Source: Cadophora sp. MPI-SDFR-AT-0126
Taxonomy: Eukaryota; Ascomycota; Leotiomycetes; Helotiales; Ploettnerulaceae
Assembly: GCA_020747065.1 (NCBI GenBank)
Contig: JAGMVK010000007.1
Location: forward strand, 682,001 to 746,000
Direction: 5' to 3'
Length of the DNA stretch: 64,000 bases
This document shows, piece after piece, positions 21,172-33,286 of the stretch. The notes below the pieces were generated by a model. It was not told the DNA's origin, searched no databases, and was given only the letters and a program-made list of their open reading frames with translations. The stretch's first letter is position 1. Each line of letters starts with the position of its first letter. The position numbers were made by a program, and so were the translations under genes.

Positions 21172-23183
21172 CTAGCGGCTCTCCATTCTCCTCCCAATTT
21201 GGGAGAAGATCTGCTCTTTCTTCTCAATGTCTTCGGCATTACCCCTGTCCTTGAACACTTTGTCCATCCTCTCAAGTGTCTTCCCATTGGTTTCTGGAAC
21301 GAAGAGATAAGTCCACACAAATGAACCCAGGCAGAAAACGGCGAAGAAAATGTAGGCGCCAAAGCCGGTGTCTTGAACAAGAGGAGGAGTGACGAGGCCC
21401 TTTGACGTCAATACTGTAAACAGAGCGGGGTATACGGGATCTGACTTACAATGATGAAGTTATTCAACCAATCTTTTCGACCCGGATCAGCACTCTCTGA
21501 ATACGTAGAAAAGATAGCATAACTCACTTGAACACGTCGAAATGGCAACACCCTTTGCTCGCAGCGATGATGGGAAGATCTCAGCTGGCATCGCCCAAGG
21601 TACTGGACCCCACGACGCTCCGAATGAAATCATGTAGAATAGTAGGAAAGCCACACTAATCCATCCTTCTGGGCGATGTGAGGGTCAATCTCTGGAGAAT
21701 AGACCGACCAGTATAGATATACTGAAGTGTGAGATGAATATTCCAATACTTCCCCACAGGAGAATAGATTTACGTCCGAATCGGTCCAGTGTCCAGAGGC
21801 TTGAGATGACGCCAATGATTTGGGTGATGTTGAGGACCCCTGACATGATGAGTTGCATTGAGTAATCAAGACCCATTGTTCTGAAAGGTTGTCAGGATAA
21901 CAATCAATAGAGCTTGGGTTTGGCCAACTTGAAGAGCGTTGGCGGGTAGTAAATGAGGGCGTTGATCCCAACGAACTGTTGGAAGAACATGAGTCCTGCT
22001 CCAATGTGTGTCCGACGCCAACATCCGTGCTTCAGATAATCAGTCCAAGAAACAATTTCGAGCTTCAGTATGTTCATTCTAGTTTTCGTCACAAATTCCG
22101 GGTGCCGCTCTTCAAGGACTTGTTTCTGGAATGTCGACTCCGGAATGATATCCATCTACTCTCGTCGTACTCTTGAGTCGGTATTCGGCAACATTCTCAG
22201 CTTCGACAGAACTGCTAGGGCCTCGTCCTCTCTTCCCATAGCCGGCAGCCATCTTGGTGAAAATGGCAGGAAGAAGAAAGCGCCAAGTCCAAGAAGTAAG
22301 CCGGAAATTATTTGAATCGCAAACGGAAGTTGCCACGACAGATTTCCAGGTATTTCCTTTGTACCGTATGTGATCCAGAAGGATATGACGATACCGAATA
22401 CAATGCTGAATCCTTCGAAAACGAGAAGAGAGCCTCGGATCTCAGGAGGCGAGATCTCAGAAATATATAGCGGAACGAACATGCTAAGCCTTTCAATATA
22501 GTCAGCCGTGAACATTGTTACAATCTAGCAGTAACCCACATTCCAATGCCAATACCGCCAATAAATCTTGCTGCTACGAGCATCGGGTAATCTACTGCTG
22601 CTGTGTGAAGACTTGACCCCAGGGTGAAAATGATAACCGCAACAATGATCGAGTATCGTCGCGAGATTATATCCGCGATCCAGCCTTGGTTCAGTGCACC
22701 TGTGCTGTTGATTAGCACAGATATTTACGCACTAAGACTCCACAAAACAGAGGTCTTACCAAGCAAGGCTCCAAGCTCGATCATCGTCATCAAACCTTTG
22801 TAGAAACCCCCACCTGAAGCTGCTTCAGAAATTTCTGGAAATCGTTCAATGAATTGTGGCATGACCAGAATCACGGAAACCACTCCTTGGCTATATAGTA
22901 CTATTAGCAGTTGCAGGAAAACCCAGCTTGTCTAACTTACTCGTAACCGAAGAGCATACCGTCGATGGCAGAGAATGCAGCGCAGAGAACGACATATCGA
23001 GACGAAAGAATCCCTCTGAAGCCTAGAGATATCATCAGCACCGGGTGTGGAAAATTGGAGGTAGACTTATGCACCTGGCAGTCCATAAGATTTCAGCACG
23101 GTTAGAATTGTCGATGCCGTCTAGACCTGCTGAATATCTGCGCGCTTCTCATCCGAATGCTTGGTATCCGTCCTTGAAGCCAT
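21172..23183 (-). pseudogene. MFS sugar transporter with three nonsense codons
   Basis: A hexose-type major facilitator gene can be followed exon by exon from ATG 23183 to the stop at 21172. Readable motifs include MLFGYDQGVVSV, ALNQGWIADIISRR, GIGMLSMFVPLYISEISPPEIRG, MFFQQFVGINALIYY, TLDRFGRK, GPVPWAMPAEIFP and PETNGKTLE, so all twelve spans are represented. Introns remain spliceable (for example GTAAGT before the Gln-Gly exon). Three in-frame stops interrupt it: TAG in exon 1 near residue 20 (expected Gln or Glu), TAG in place of Trp after RVRRE, and TGA in place of Trp after GLFSRD. All are transitions or consistent with them. No frameshifts were seen, so loss looks recent. Upstream, 23184-23876 has no gene. 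Confidence 0.8.
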
Positions 23184-23876
23184 GTTCAAGATAGTGGGAA
23201 GGGTTAGCGCTAGATTAACGGGTAAATTGAAGCTCAATGGCAACTCGTCTACGATTTGATGGCTGAAGTCGGAAAGATCTGTGTCACACTCAGCACACCT
23301 GCCAGGCAGTGACAGATCGAAGGCAATGGTCGATCTGTGAAGTTACCCAGTCGCGTGGAGTGAACTGAGACCAATTATCTTAGTTGAAGTTGCCGCAGAC
23401 GCTGAGCACAAGCGGGGTAGATCAAATGACCTCAGTGTATCACTCAGTGCGCGCCATCAGGTTTGACAAAGTCACCTTGCGAGGTACCTTATCGCACTCG
23501 AACGTTGAAATGTTTCGACGAGGTTGTTGTGTCATATATGGGTGAGGTGAGAACCAAATCGAACTGTGTTGAAGATGATACTTTGAAGTCTAGGTAGAGA
23601 AGTCAGGAATCAAAATGTTGTTGAAGTGACGGAATGGTATGAGCTGAAGTTCTCAAGTCATCTTTTATTGCGCGAGGTAGGGATGACTGGCATCAACGCA
23701 CCTTCTAAACATGCGATAGGCACCGAATATGCTGAGACGTCTTAATTTTGGGTTTGTGCTATTCTCAAGCTCACTTAATTCTCCATCGAAACCCCTCAGC
23801 TTCCTCTGAATCAGTTAACTGGGACAACAAGGTCAAGAAATCTTAGATGATAATCTCTGCGATCCATTGACCCCAA
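23184..23876. other. Intergenic
   Basis: Upstream of the transporter relic. Contains no supported frame. Confidence 0.5.
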
Positions 23877-24488
23877 TCATTCAGTATCCAAATCAAAATT
23901 CTTGAACGACACCACCAAGTCTTCATCTTCTTGATCTGCATTGACACCTGGTCTCGCAGCAAAGACTCCAACCCAGCATTCCTGCCCACCACTTCCTCCA
24001 AACGCCCACGTGACTTCTCGAATCGGTACACTCTTCTCTCCATCCACAACATAAATCCACAGCGCATTGTGCTCCTTCCTGAACTCAAGTGTAACCTCAT
24101 TCATCTTCTCTCCCTTCAAACCCGTCTGCAGCAAGCTCATATCAGCACCTCTGTCCGCCGACACTGTGCTGATGAAAGGCTCGCCCTGGAAGAACTCAAT
24201 TTGACTCTTGATCCATTTCTTTGCCCCGTCTTGCTGTGGAATGACCATGATGAGTCCGCCTTGGTCGTACAGGGTGGTCCAATTAGCTGAGACTGTGACT
24301 CGCATGCGCTTGAATGATGAGATTGCGACCTTCTTGTAAAGGATGGGTCCATTGAAGCGTGAGACCTCTGGTGGACCAACTTTGCGCCAGATGTCTGTCT
24401 TTGGTAGAGCAATGAGTTGAAAGGAAGTAGTTGTTGGTGGTGGAGGATTTTCTCTGGTGTTGGCGAAGCTGAAGGAGAGTTGAGACAT
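23877..24488 (-). CDS. DUF1349 (REE1-like, concanavalin-type fold) protein
   Basis: Single exon of 203 residues starting at ATG 24488 (the ten codons before it begin with TTG, so they are not counted). Motifs typical of the family: LSFSFANTRENPPPPTT, KTDIWRKVGPP, RVTVSANWTTLYDQGGLIM, KKWIKSQIEF, LWIYVVDGEKSVPIREVTWAF and ECWVGVFAARP. In this family one domain forms a beta-sandwich; the yeast relative is called a regulator of enolase, but the biochemical role is not established. No signal peptide, so it is cytosolic. Length is normal for fungal members. Confidence 0.88.
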   Translation of the reverse strand: MSQLSFSFANTRENPPPPTTTSFQLIALPKTDIWRKVGPPEVSRFNGPILYKKVAISSFKRMRVTVSANWTTLYDQGGLIMVIPQQDGAKKWIKSQIEFFQGEPFISTVSADRGADMSLLQTGLKGEKMNEVTLEFRKEHNALWIYVVDGEKSVPIREVTWAFGGSGGQECWVGVFAARPGVNADQEDEDLVVSFKNFDLDTE

Positions 24489-25605
24489 GGCTAGGAAAGT
24501 ACGATGTTGATTTATCAAACAGCTGATTTAAGGCAAGGTCTGGTGGTCGAAGTTTGAAGTAAGAGCTGTAACAGGTTCTCGCAATGCCGGATTGTCTGAG
24601 AAGATGGAGCAAAGGGAATGCTTGATCTCCTTGGTAGTTGTCACTTCTTTCACCGAGACTAGTCTCGCTAGCGAAGCCAGCCGGACCAATCAGATGAATC
24701 CTCCACATGCTCGGTTTGAACCCGAGCTTGGCTGCGTTGGCTCACAAGTCTTCCTACAGAGTATCGTTACACGATCTCAATGTAACGCAATCATTAGCAT
24801 TTTTCAAGTTAAAACAAGCCAGTCTGCATGAGACAAGTGTGTATGCGTTTCGAAGACCGATCCCCAGGGAGAAAATTTGACGAAGATATCCCAGCTATGA
24901 TTAGAAAGTAGTTGAGGTTTGCATATAGAGTCCAGGAGAAATTCCGAGAGATTCTGACGATAAGAAAGCAGCATAATGATGAAGTAAGTCCTACGGTCGT
25001 TTTAGCTCTTGAAACAGCTCTCATATATTGCACCTCCAGCACATGCTTGGACCGTTTGCTTGATCAAGTAAGATTCGACAACTTATATTCCAAAGAGACC
25101 ATCAGTCTCAGTACGATATCTCTGCCTCCGTGTGGCTATCCTTAGAGATAAAATTTGTCTGGTTCTTTGACAAAGTCAAGTCAGCAAGGATTCCGAGCCC
25201 AAGGAATGTGAAAGAGGAATACAACCTTTGACTGAGGACGAAACGAAGATGCATGAAGTTCTTGAAGCCCTCGCTCAAGAGAAGCAAACTAGTATCCAAG
25301 CTATTGTAGATTCCCGTTCCTTAAAGTCATGAACGTGAACAGACTCTGCTGAATTACTAGTAGGCTTGTGTATATTTATTTTCTCAAACCACTTATGTCG
25401 TCCCGATTACGGGTGTACATCAAGCAAGCATATCTAGACCTTGTCATCTCATCTCGACGTTCGACTCTCGCTTCTTGAGATCATTAAGTCAGCACTATTA
25501 CATCAGCTTGGCAGCTCGACCATCTCAAAGAGCATGACCAAGACATCGAGAAACAATTCCCGGCCAGGATTTTGTAGTTCATTTTATCGACATCATTCCA
25601 TTACC
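24489..25605. other. Intergenic
   Basis: Only short frames without recognisable motifs on both strands. Confidence 0.5.
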
Positions 25606-26512
25606 CTATTTCGTCTCAGGTAATGCATACAACTCCTTCCTCCTCCTCCTCCCATCACAACTCGCAAACTTCCACCACCCGGGATGCCGCAACCTCGCAA
25701 CATTCATCACCATCCATCTCACCGGTCCCGGAATTGGCGGCCAATCCCTCCAAATACCATCTTCATACTCGCTATCAAAGTTGAAAAGGAAGAAAGGTAG
25801 CACATCCGTCATTCCTGCTTCTCGGATCTTGTCTCCTTCCCGCTTGTCGAATTCGGCTTGTGTGGTTTTCTCTTTCTGACTTCCTACCTTGGGTGCTTTG
25901 GGGTGAGATGATAAGTTGGCGATGGTCTGGACTTCTGATCGCATGTGGGATGCGAAGGAGTCTTGGAATGCGGACATGATTGATAGGAGTTTGGGGCCGG
26001 AGAAATGGGTGGGTGAAGGGAGGTTGGTGAGGTATTCGTGGAACTTGGCGAGACCGGGCATGAAACCATCTTTAACTTGAATCAGCCCAGCTCCAAGGAA
26101 AACAGTGAGAAGATTAAACTACCATGTTCTTTATGCGACTCCAAGAAGATCGTGTTATCATCCAGAAGTTCTTCCGTCCTGGGAAACAGGCTAACGTCCT
26201 CATTATCGGCATGAGATTTCACGAACTTATGCCACGTCAGACAGTATCCAATGAAGTCTGCTTTATCGGATTCCACCACATGCGACGCTTGGTGGTAGAT
26301 TGAGTTGTATCCTCGGAATATGGAGTTGTGGACCATGCACATGTGACTTGCGCCAGCAGTGAAGAGGTCATGCTGTTTCAAGTCGTGAACATCACCATTT
26401 ATGGCTTGGGTAAGCTGAAAACGATCCATACCTTCCTAGTCAGAAATATAGGCGTGGGGATTAATGCAAGCGGACCATCAGCCCACGGTTTTGGAGAATT
26501 CGTTGGAGCCAT
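25606..26512 (-). CDS. Hemerythrin-like (HHE cation-binding) domain protein
   Basis: Three exons, 26432-26512, 26123-26372 and 25606-26069 (introns 59 and 53 nt), give 264 residues. The start reads MAPTNSPKPWADGPLALIPTP. The four-helix-bundle signature follows: MCMVHNSIFRGYNSIY, DFIGYCLTWHKFVKSHADNEDVSLFP (H..H..E pattern) and FLESHKEHDGFMPGL; the GAT joining His and Gly comes from the second splice. These His/Glu positions would bind a di-iron centre in hemerythrin-type bundles. The C-terminal part ends in PVRWMVMNVARLRHPGWWKFASC, usual in fungal members. Likely cytosolic; substrate or sensor role unknown. Confidence 0.88.
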
Positions 26513-27074
26513 TTTATGGCTACCACGAAACCTTGCTGTTGTATGAGTCTGTCGAATAAATTATTGAGAGGATCGAGGCTACGATATAAATATGGTCACT
26601 GAAGTATTGCCGCCCAGGGCTGTTGAGAGATCCGTCAGCTTGATATTTCTCGACTGTTAGTGCTTACTAGCTGCTGATCACTGTTCTCCTATTTGCAGAG
26701 CATACGCTTAACGAGGCCAAGATGTCCCAAGAAATCGGTGCTCGGGAAAGAAATGCGTCCGATGCCTCATTCGAAGTGTTGGTCTTATCTACATGCTGCT
26801 TATAAGAACTCAGACGCAGTTCATGTCGAAGTTGGCCTACGACGTACCGCTATTCAAGATGTCTTCAAGGTCTGTGGCTGGTTCTCGGCTGATTTTAGGC
26901 CTTGATGCGCTGTGACTTCAGGGCCGAAATAGCTGGCTTGGCCACTACCACCGAGTATTCGCAATTTCAGTCTAAATTTAGAACCAAGTATCTTGAAGTA
27001 TTATTTACTAGTATATGGGTATTCTTTCTACAAGCATCAAAATCCACAAAAAGACGTTCCGATACATTGATCTC
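26513..27074. other. Intergenic
   Basis: A weak two-exon plus-strand frame (about 26602-26905) could be drawn but shows no family motif. Otherwise empty. Confidence 0.45.
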
Positions 27075-28365
27075 CTACTTTGGAACAGGATCCCCCTCCT
27101 CGATCACACTGCCCAGCTGTTTATTCTCTCCCTTCAACCACTTTTGGACCGCCGCATTATTGTCGTCGGTCTTAGCTGTGTTGATTTTTGGAGGAAGAAC
27201 ATGCGTGCATTCGGTTAGAGAATTAATGTTGTTTACTCCGAGGAGTGAGAGTCGGACATACTCTCTTGCGTAGTCCTGGTCGTGCGTCAGCAATCACTTC
27301 GATAACAAACACCAATGGCGGGCAGTGATAGTAAAAAGATGAAATGGCATGTTGATCAGGAGGTAACGTATCACTCACCTTATTCCAATGTTCCTGATCA
27401 TTGGCAAATTGACCCCATTCATCAGCAGCCTTGGGATGTGCAGCAATCTTCACATCACTTGGAAACCGGAACACTCTCTTCGGTGCCGCCCCTGTCGTCT
27501 GTCCATAAAACGCAACATCCCAAATCCCAGGCGTCGAGTCCTGTGGGTCTTTCGCTCTCTTCGGATCCACAAAGTTCTGCTGACTAGTCGTATGTGCACC
27601 CAGCAAAGCGACCAACCCGTGCGCCCTGATCGTCTTGTTCTCAAAGAGATTGATCAGATCTTCCGCCTCTCCAAACACATCCGGTAGAAGTCCGTTTACT
27701 GAAGGCTTGGTGCTGTCTTTCCTGCCTACGAAAGTTCGGATTCGGGGTCCGAGGGGACAGACGACTGTTGCGACGCTGGCGCCCATCTGGATCAGGTCTG
27801 CCATCCCGACTCCGAATTTCGAGTACTCGTCGTACCATTTCTGCATCCTTGCTGAGATATCCTGCAGTCCATTGTTCTCACCTCGACTGAGTTCTTGGCC
27901 TGATAAGATGATACTGCCATCTGCACCACCGAAATCTTCCGTGTATTTACTCCACGTCCCAGCGTCATGGAAACCTAGCCGAACTGCAAATCGTGCCCAT
28001 TTATTGCAGCGTCCACTGCGGCCCTTGAACTTCTTCTCCATGGACAGAGCAATGTGTCTCCAGATGCAGCAGGTGTCTGCTTTACACTGTGCTGTTTTCT
28101 TTCCAGGCAGTGAGCCAGTCCATGGTGTGAAGCCTTCTCCATCTATACTCCCTGTGAGGATTCCCCAGACGGCCCAGCCAACTGGAGTCTGTGGACCGCC
28201 TTTCTCCGGGACCAGGTCGCCGATTAATTCGATGGAGTCTTCTGGTGAGTCTTGTCTGGTGTGTAGGCGATTGTTGAGTTGTGAGAGGGTGGAGCTCATG
28301 CCTGGCCAGGCGATGACGGTAGAGACGAGGAATGGTGTGAGGACGGGGAGGAGTGAGAGCTTCAT
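27075..28365 (-). CDS. Class II-type secreted haem peroxidase
   Basis: Two exons, 27379-28365 and 27075-27275 (103-nt intron, donor GTGAGT, acceptor CAG), give 395 residues; ATG 28365 is the start because the eight preceding codons begin with TTG. A signal peptide (MKLSLLPVLTPFLVSTVIA) is followed by a Thr-Pro linker. Visible peroxidase residues: distal Arg about 129 and His about 133 in RLGFHDAGTW, calcium-binding GGADGSI near 146-152, and proximal His about 258 in LVALLGAHTTSQQNF. The C-terminus has DPVPK and multiple Cys residues. The fold is that of fungal class II peroxidases (lignin/versatile peroxidase relatives). Whether it oxidises Mn2+ or aromatic substrates cannot be read here; no clear Trp-radical or Mn site was verified. 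A multicopper oxidase lies 1.1 kb upstream. Confidence 0.9.
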
Positions 28366-29514
28366 GTTGAGGTTCAGGTGGAAATGCAATTAATCTGTGG
28401 TGTAAGAGAGAGACAAAGACAGTTCTTTCATTATGTATAAATTAATTCATCGGCTTTGAAAAGGCTATTCTTCACAAGCACATGCAGGGAAATGATGAGG
28501 CTTGAGTTGACGATGCTGTGAAATGTTCCGAACACATCCTACCTGACATGACGAGGAAAGTCATTCTCATAAGGAAGATTTTGCAAATGAGAAGACCGCA
28601 ATGGGGCTGGTAATCACCGACCGCCACCAATTTCGTACCTTTCAGTACTGCACGTTGAGCTTGACCCACCACGCAGCTCTTGAAGTCTTGGACAGCTGCC
28701 CAGAATCAATAAAGTTTTCTCCAGCCCATTCAAAGACTGTCGAAGACCATCTTTCCCCTCTCCAGAGCCCGAACAGGAAGAAGCTGAACAAAAAACGGAA
28801 TCCTCGAATCCCAAAAGAATTCATGTGGCACTCGCCAAGAGCGTTTGCAGGCCGTGACACAAAGGATAGAGATAAATAACAGATCAAAGGGTGTCCGAGT
28901 GCTAGTTCGTGATTCTAGACCTGATATCATGATCTGGACATGCATGTATTGAAGGAGTGCGGCTGAGCTCGCGTGGGCATCGTGGCGTCGTGATTCTTGT
29001 GTGACATGACCTGAGCCAAGCACCCAAGGATACCACGAGTGCCTATTTTAACAGATGAGGTACGAACAGTACGGTCGGCAACAGATCTAGACTTTATGGA
29101 CAATCCAGAACGTCCTTGCATGAAAGAACCAGGAGATGGAGAAATCCCATTTTTTGCTCTCCCTCGTTGGTTCCTTACAATTGGAGTGTTGGTCATTGGC
29201 TATGTTCCTCTCGAGGCTGACTGGATACGGTGAAGCTGGACCCTGTGGCGCGTGCCGCCTAACCAATTTTGTATCCAGACGGGACAACACTTTTTCTCAA
29301 TATGCTTGGCCACTATGAACAATGATTTGGGGTCATCAAGTCAACTGCGATTTGGGAAGTGAACATCTCATGATATTCGTAATATGTCATTAAGAAGCTC
29401 GTTCATCCATACTCATTACAAAGTAAACATTACCATTCTAAAGTTCGCCTGTGACCCAAAAAACCTCAGTGACCCCTCGCTAGTGCATGCAACCCAAATA
29501 GACTCCCTGCCTGA
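28366..29514. other. Intergenic between peroxidase and multicopper oxidase
   Basis: Both neighbours are on the minus strand. The interval should contain the peroxidase promoter and the oxidase 3' end. Short frames seen are unsupported. Confidence 0.5.
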
Positions 29515-31421
29515 CTAGGCCAAATCCGAAACGCCACGCTTCCGCCTCCTCAACGGCGCGGTTGGCACTTCTGGCTCCGGAGCGGCATCTCTCACTTTCA
29601 CTGGCGTGCGATGCCAGTACTCCTCCAGCGCAATATCAACCTTACTCACGTCTGAATATGCGTCGAGATTCGAAAACCAATCGCCCTTTGCCCTGACGCT
29701 CGCCTCTGAGAACTCGCCCGTGCCCCATGTCTGGACGCCTGTGAACTGGCCAGCCGGGATGGGCTTTGCGCGATACTGCGCCTCCATGGGATCGATGAAG
29801 TGTGTGGTCTCGGGATAGTTGAAATCGTTCAGCGCTGTGACGTTGAAAGCAGCCATCATCTCGTGGTCTTCGTGGATCAGGTTGTGACAATGGAACATGT
29901 AAACACCATCCCACGGCGCGTATCTTGCCAACACAGTGACCTTCTCATTCGGTCCAAGCCAGACCACATCTTTCAGGCCAACAGCCTCGTAAGGTAGGAC
30001 GCCACGCTTTTTCCCGCCACTGCGAGACATGATTTGGAAGTCGATGAGATGGATGTGGATGGGATGGCTCCAGCCGCCACTCTTGTTCTCGAGCTGCCAG
30101 ACTTCGATGGCTCCTCGTTGGGGCTTGGCCATGATGCGATTGTTGATCTGAGACCAGGTCACTCCGTTGATGTTCCATTGGCCATTGCTTCGCTCGAAAG
30201 TGAAGCTGCGGTCGATGCCAGATTTGCTTGGAGGGTAAGGAACGGTACGAAGTCGGGAAGGAATGACACCATTTCCGACAACAGGACCAGGAGGCATTGT
30301 TTTAGCTACCACGAATTCTAATCTCGTCAGTATCTACGGGAGATCCACAAGGAATGGTGACTTACGCATCACACGATCAGTCGCTTCGAAGTCAGAATCT
30401 GCAGAGAATCCCTTGTCATTCCGAACAGTCACTTTCTTCCCCGCGTAAAGAGAGAAGTCGATGACGATCTCCCATCTTTCTGCCATGGAGATATAAAGAT
30501 CTTTTGACACAATTGGCCTCTCAAGAAGCCCGGCATCCGAGGCAATAACCGTGAACGGGAGCTTGGTTCCAGCAGCAGTGGAGAGCTCCAGGTATAGCAG
30601 GTAGCTGCGACTGATGCCTGTGTTGCACCATCTGAAGCGATATTTCCTTGGTTCAACATTCAGGAATGGCCACGGCTGTCCATTGACATGAATCACATCC
30701 CCATATACGCTGGTCGTTTCTCCGTTTTTCTCCGGGTCCCACAAGGAATAGTCTTTGTTGTATCGTTTCGCTGCCAGGGCGAGTGGGACGTCGTATTTCC
30801 CGTCGGGAAGTCCAAGAGCTCTTTCTTCTGGATCATGCAAGATGTAGATGCCAGCTTGGCCGTAGTATGCGTTCTCAGCAGTATGGTCGATCGCATGATC
30901 GTGGTACCACAGAGTTCTGGCATTCTGGGAATTGGGATAGTAGTAGTCCTTGTACTGTCCGACGCCAGTTGTGTCTTCTGCCCAGCCATCGAACGGAGCT
31001 CGTGAGTAAGAGCCGTGGAGATGGACCGAGTTAGCACGGTCGCCATGGTTGATGAATCGGACTATGGCTTCCACTCCTTGTTCCATCATGAAGGTTGGCC
31101 CGGGGGATAATCCATCGTAGCCGACGAGACGTGTTTGCTTTCCAGGATACACTTGCTGCTGGAAGGATTTGATGTCGACTTCGTAGTATTGAATTGGTTT
31201 TCCGGTATGATTGTTCGTCAAAATGCTGCCAAAATTCGTCAGTCAGGATTCCTCGATGCTTGTCTTTCTTGACCGATGTGAAAATCTTACGCTTTCGGCT
31301 GTTTGATTGGAGCGATAGGTAAAGGCACACTGTAGAAGTTTTTGTATTCAGGACTCTGCCATCCCGCAAGTACCGACTCCAAGCCGGCTGCCAGCAAGGC
31401 CAAAACCGAGAGCTTGCCCAT
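29515..31421 (-). CDS. Multicopper oxidase, bilirubin-oxidase type
   Basis: Three exons, 31291-31421, 30366-31225 and 29515-30317 (introns 65 and 48 nt), give 597 residues. Signal peptide MGKLSVLALLAAGLESVLA. Four copper motifs are intact: HLHGS (residues 112-116), WYHDHAIDH (150-158), HPIHIHLIDFQ (415-425) and HCHNLIHEDHEMM (473-485). The last gives HCHxxxHxxxxM, so the T1 copper would have a Met axial ligand, as in bilirubin oxidases and the spore-coat oxidases. Substrates are likely phenols, pigments or bilirubin-like tetrapyrroles. The C-terminus is basic (RRRKRGVSDLA). Neighbour of the peroxidase. Confidence 0.95.
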
Positions 31422-33286
31422 TGCGTATTTATGAGGCAAAACGAGAAGATATTGACCCGTATTTGTGAAACCAAAATCCAAAACTTGTGGAAGAGGGATT
31501 TAAGAAGGAGTCATGTATTTAGTTGGAGTTCTTTCATATAAAATACAATCCATCCAAGACGGCCCTCAAACCACCACTCCACAGTCCAGCCAACGAGACC
31601 TAGAGCACCACCACCGATGTTCCCGTGCATGACAGCTCGTAAGGCTGTTAGTGCCAGCTCAGACTCGTACGAGAAACAAAGAAAAGGCGTTCGTGCTTTC
31701 TGACAAGAAAAGAAATCAATATCATCAGGAACAATCAGCACCACTTTGCCAATACCGAGCCAAGCAAGTAACAGTCACGGAGATGTCCAGTCGCGTTTTT
31801 TGGGCGGTGGTGCGCCTGGGCGGCTGGGCTGGCGGTAAGGTTAATCTTCAGCTCCGAGCTGCTGGGGCATTCTTCATCGTCCGAAAGAAGAAGGATTTCG
31901 ACGCTTTCTGGGTTGACGCGGGAAGAAGCGAGAAAGGAGCGAGCTGATGGCAGAAAAACATTCGATGGGCTCCGGAGGCTAGGCTTCTTGGCCAAACTTT
32001 TTCTTTAGCATCGATCTAGGCGCGTCGTTCTCCTGCTGATCTATCTTAAAATTGGACCCTGAAAAAACTTTATCTAGACTTCTTGGTGAGTTCCAGATCT
32101 CAAGGTTTGTGATTTTTTGCAGCAGCATCGGGGACACCAGCCCTGGCTTCGGTAGGATGTGGTTCATTTTCTCACTCCTTGATGATGTCCTCTAGTCAAG
32201 TTTTCTCGTCAAAGATCAAGCATCATGATCCATTTTCCTCCCGGTCTCACCCAGAGAGTTAGGTGTAAGTGCTCATTAGATCAAACGTCGTTTTGCTTCC
32301 TTGCCTCGTGCTAGCGAATAGGTCAGCGGTAGCAAAAATGAGTTCAGCAGGAAACGTCCTGGAAGACACCTCCTACCCCTGAAAGGCGACTTTATTCAAA
32401 TTCAGACGCAAACTTGCTGTCATTCGACCAAAGGACAGTTGATTGTCGGGGCAGGATTTGAAGCAGTAAGCGTCACCGTTTCAATGTGATCGCGAACGAC
32501 TACAAATGTATCCCCAGGCGCGAAAAGCAATTGTGCTTGCGAATGGTGTATCAGCGATGTGTAGGCGAGAGGGCATACATGGATAGATCTGTTCGTCTTT
32601 ATGAAAATTTTCTTTGGTGACTTTGACGATGATGTAGTGGCTGATTTGGGCTGCGCATTGCTGCACCTAGCTAGCTACGGGGTGCAGGCAGAGCGGCTCC
32701 AGACATTTATGGCTCTGATATGCTTATCGATAGACATAGCTACTCTCTTAAAAGTCGAAGAGCTTATCCTATGAAGCTCAAGATTTAGGGATGAGAGCCT
32801 GAGATCTCTACACGTAGGTAGATCCTCAGACACCGATACAGATGCACAAGTCAAGCATGACCCATCTTGTGAAGCCCCGCTTCCAATTTGGTTGTGGGGA
32901 CCATTACCGAACCCCCCTTCGTTTACGAGGCGAGCTTTGGGATGAGTGGTGAAATGGATGAAGGAGTGGGATGAGAAGATGGGTGATGGACGTATACATA
33001 CGAGACGGTCAGATTGTTCAAGGTCAGTATCAGACACCGCACAGCGAACTTCTTCGAGCTCCAAGACCTCCAATTATCTCAAAGTCTAACCCGATTGTAG
33101 GCGCTTCATCGACGACTTCTATGCGCCAGAGGGCTAACTGTATGGATACAAGGCATGGTTGTGAGATCATGATGTGAGGTGAAAAAGTTGTTGCCGGGTC
33201 TACTTTTGGTACATGATAAAGTCTACAGATCATGGTGTCCTTTCCTCCCTCCACCATCCCCATACACCACCCACTCTACCCCAAAC
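31422..33286. other. Large intergenic interval
   Basis: Contains the oxidase promoter at its left end. Several overlapping short frames on both strands were examined and none has motifs or a usable ATG with splice sites. I see no supported gene. Confidence 0.5.

Noticed and set aside
26602..26905. Possible two-exon plus-strand gene
   Set aside because: Splice site guesswork was needed, no motif, and neighbouring strands give equally good frames.
31979..32167. 62-codon minus-strand frame starting at an ATG
   Set aside because: No family, no neighbouring exon, and length is expected by chance.
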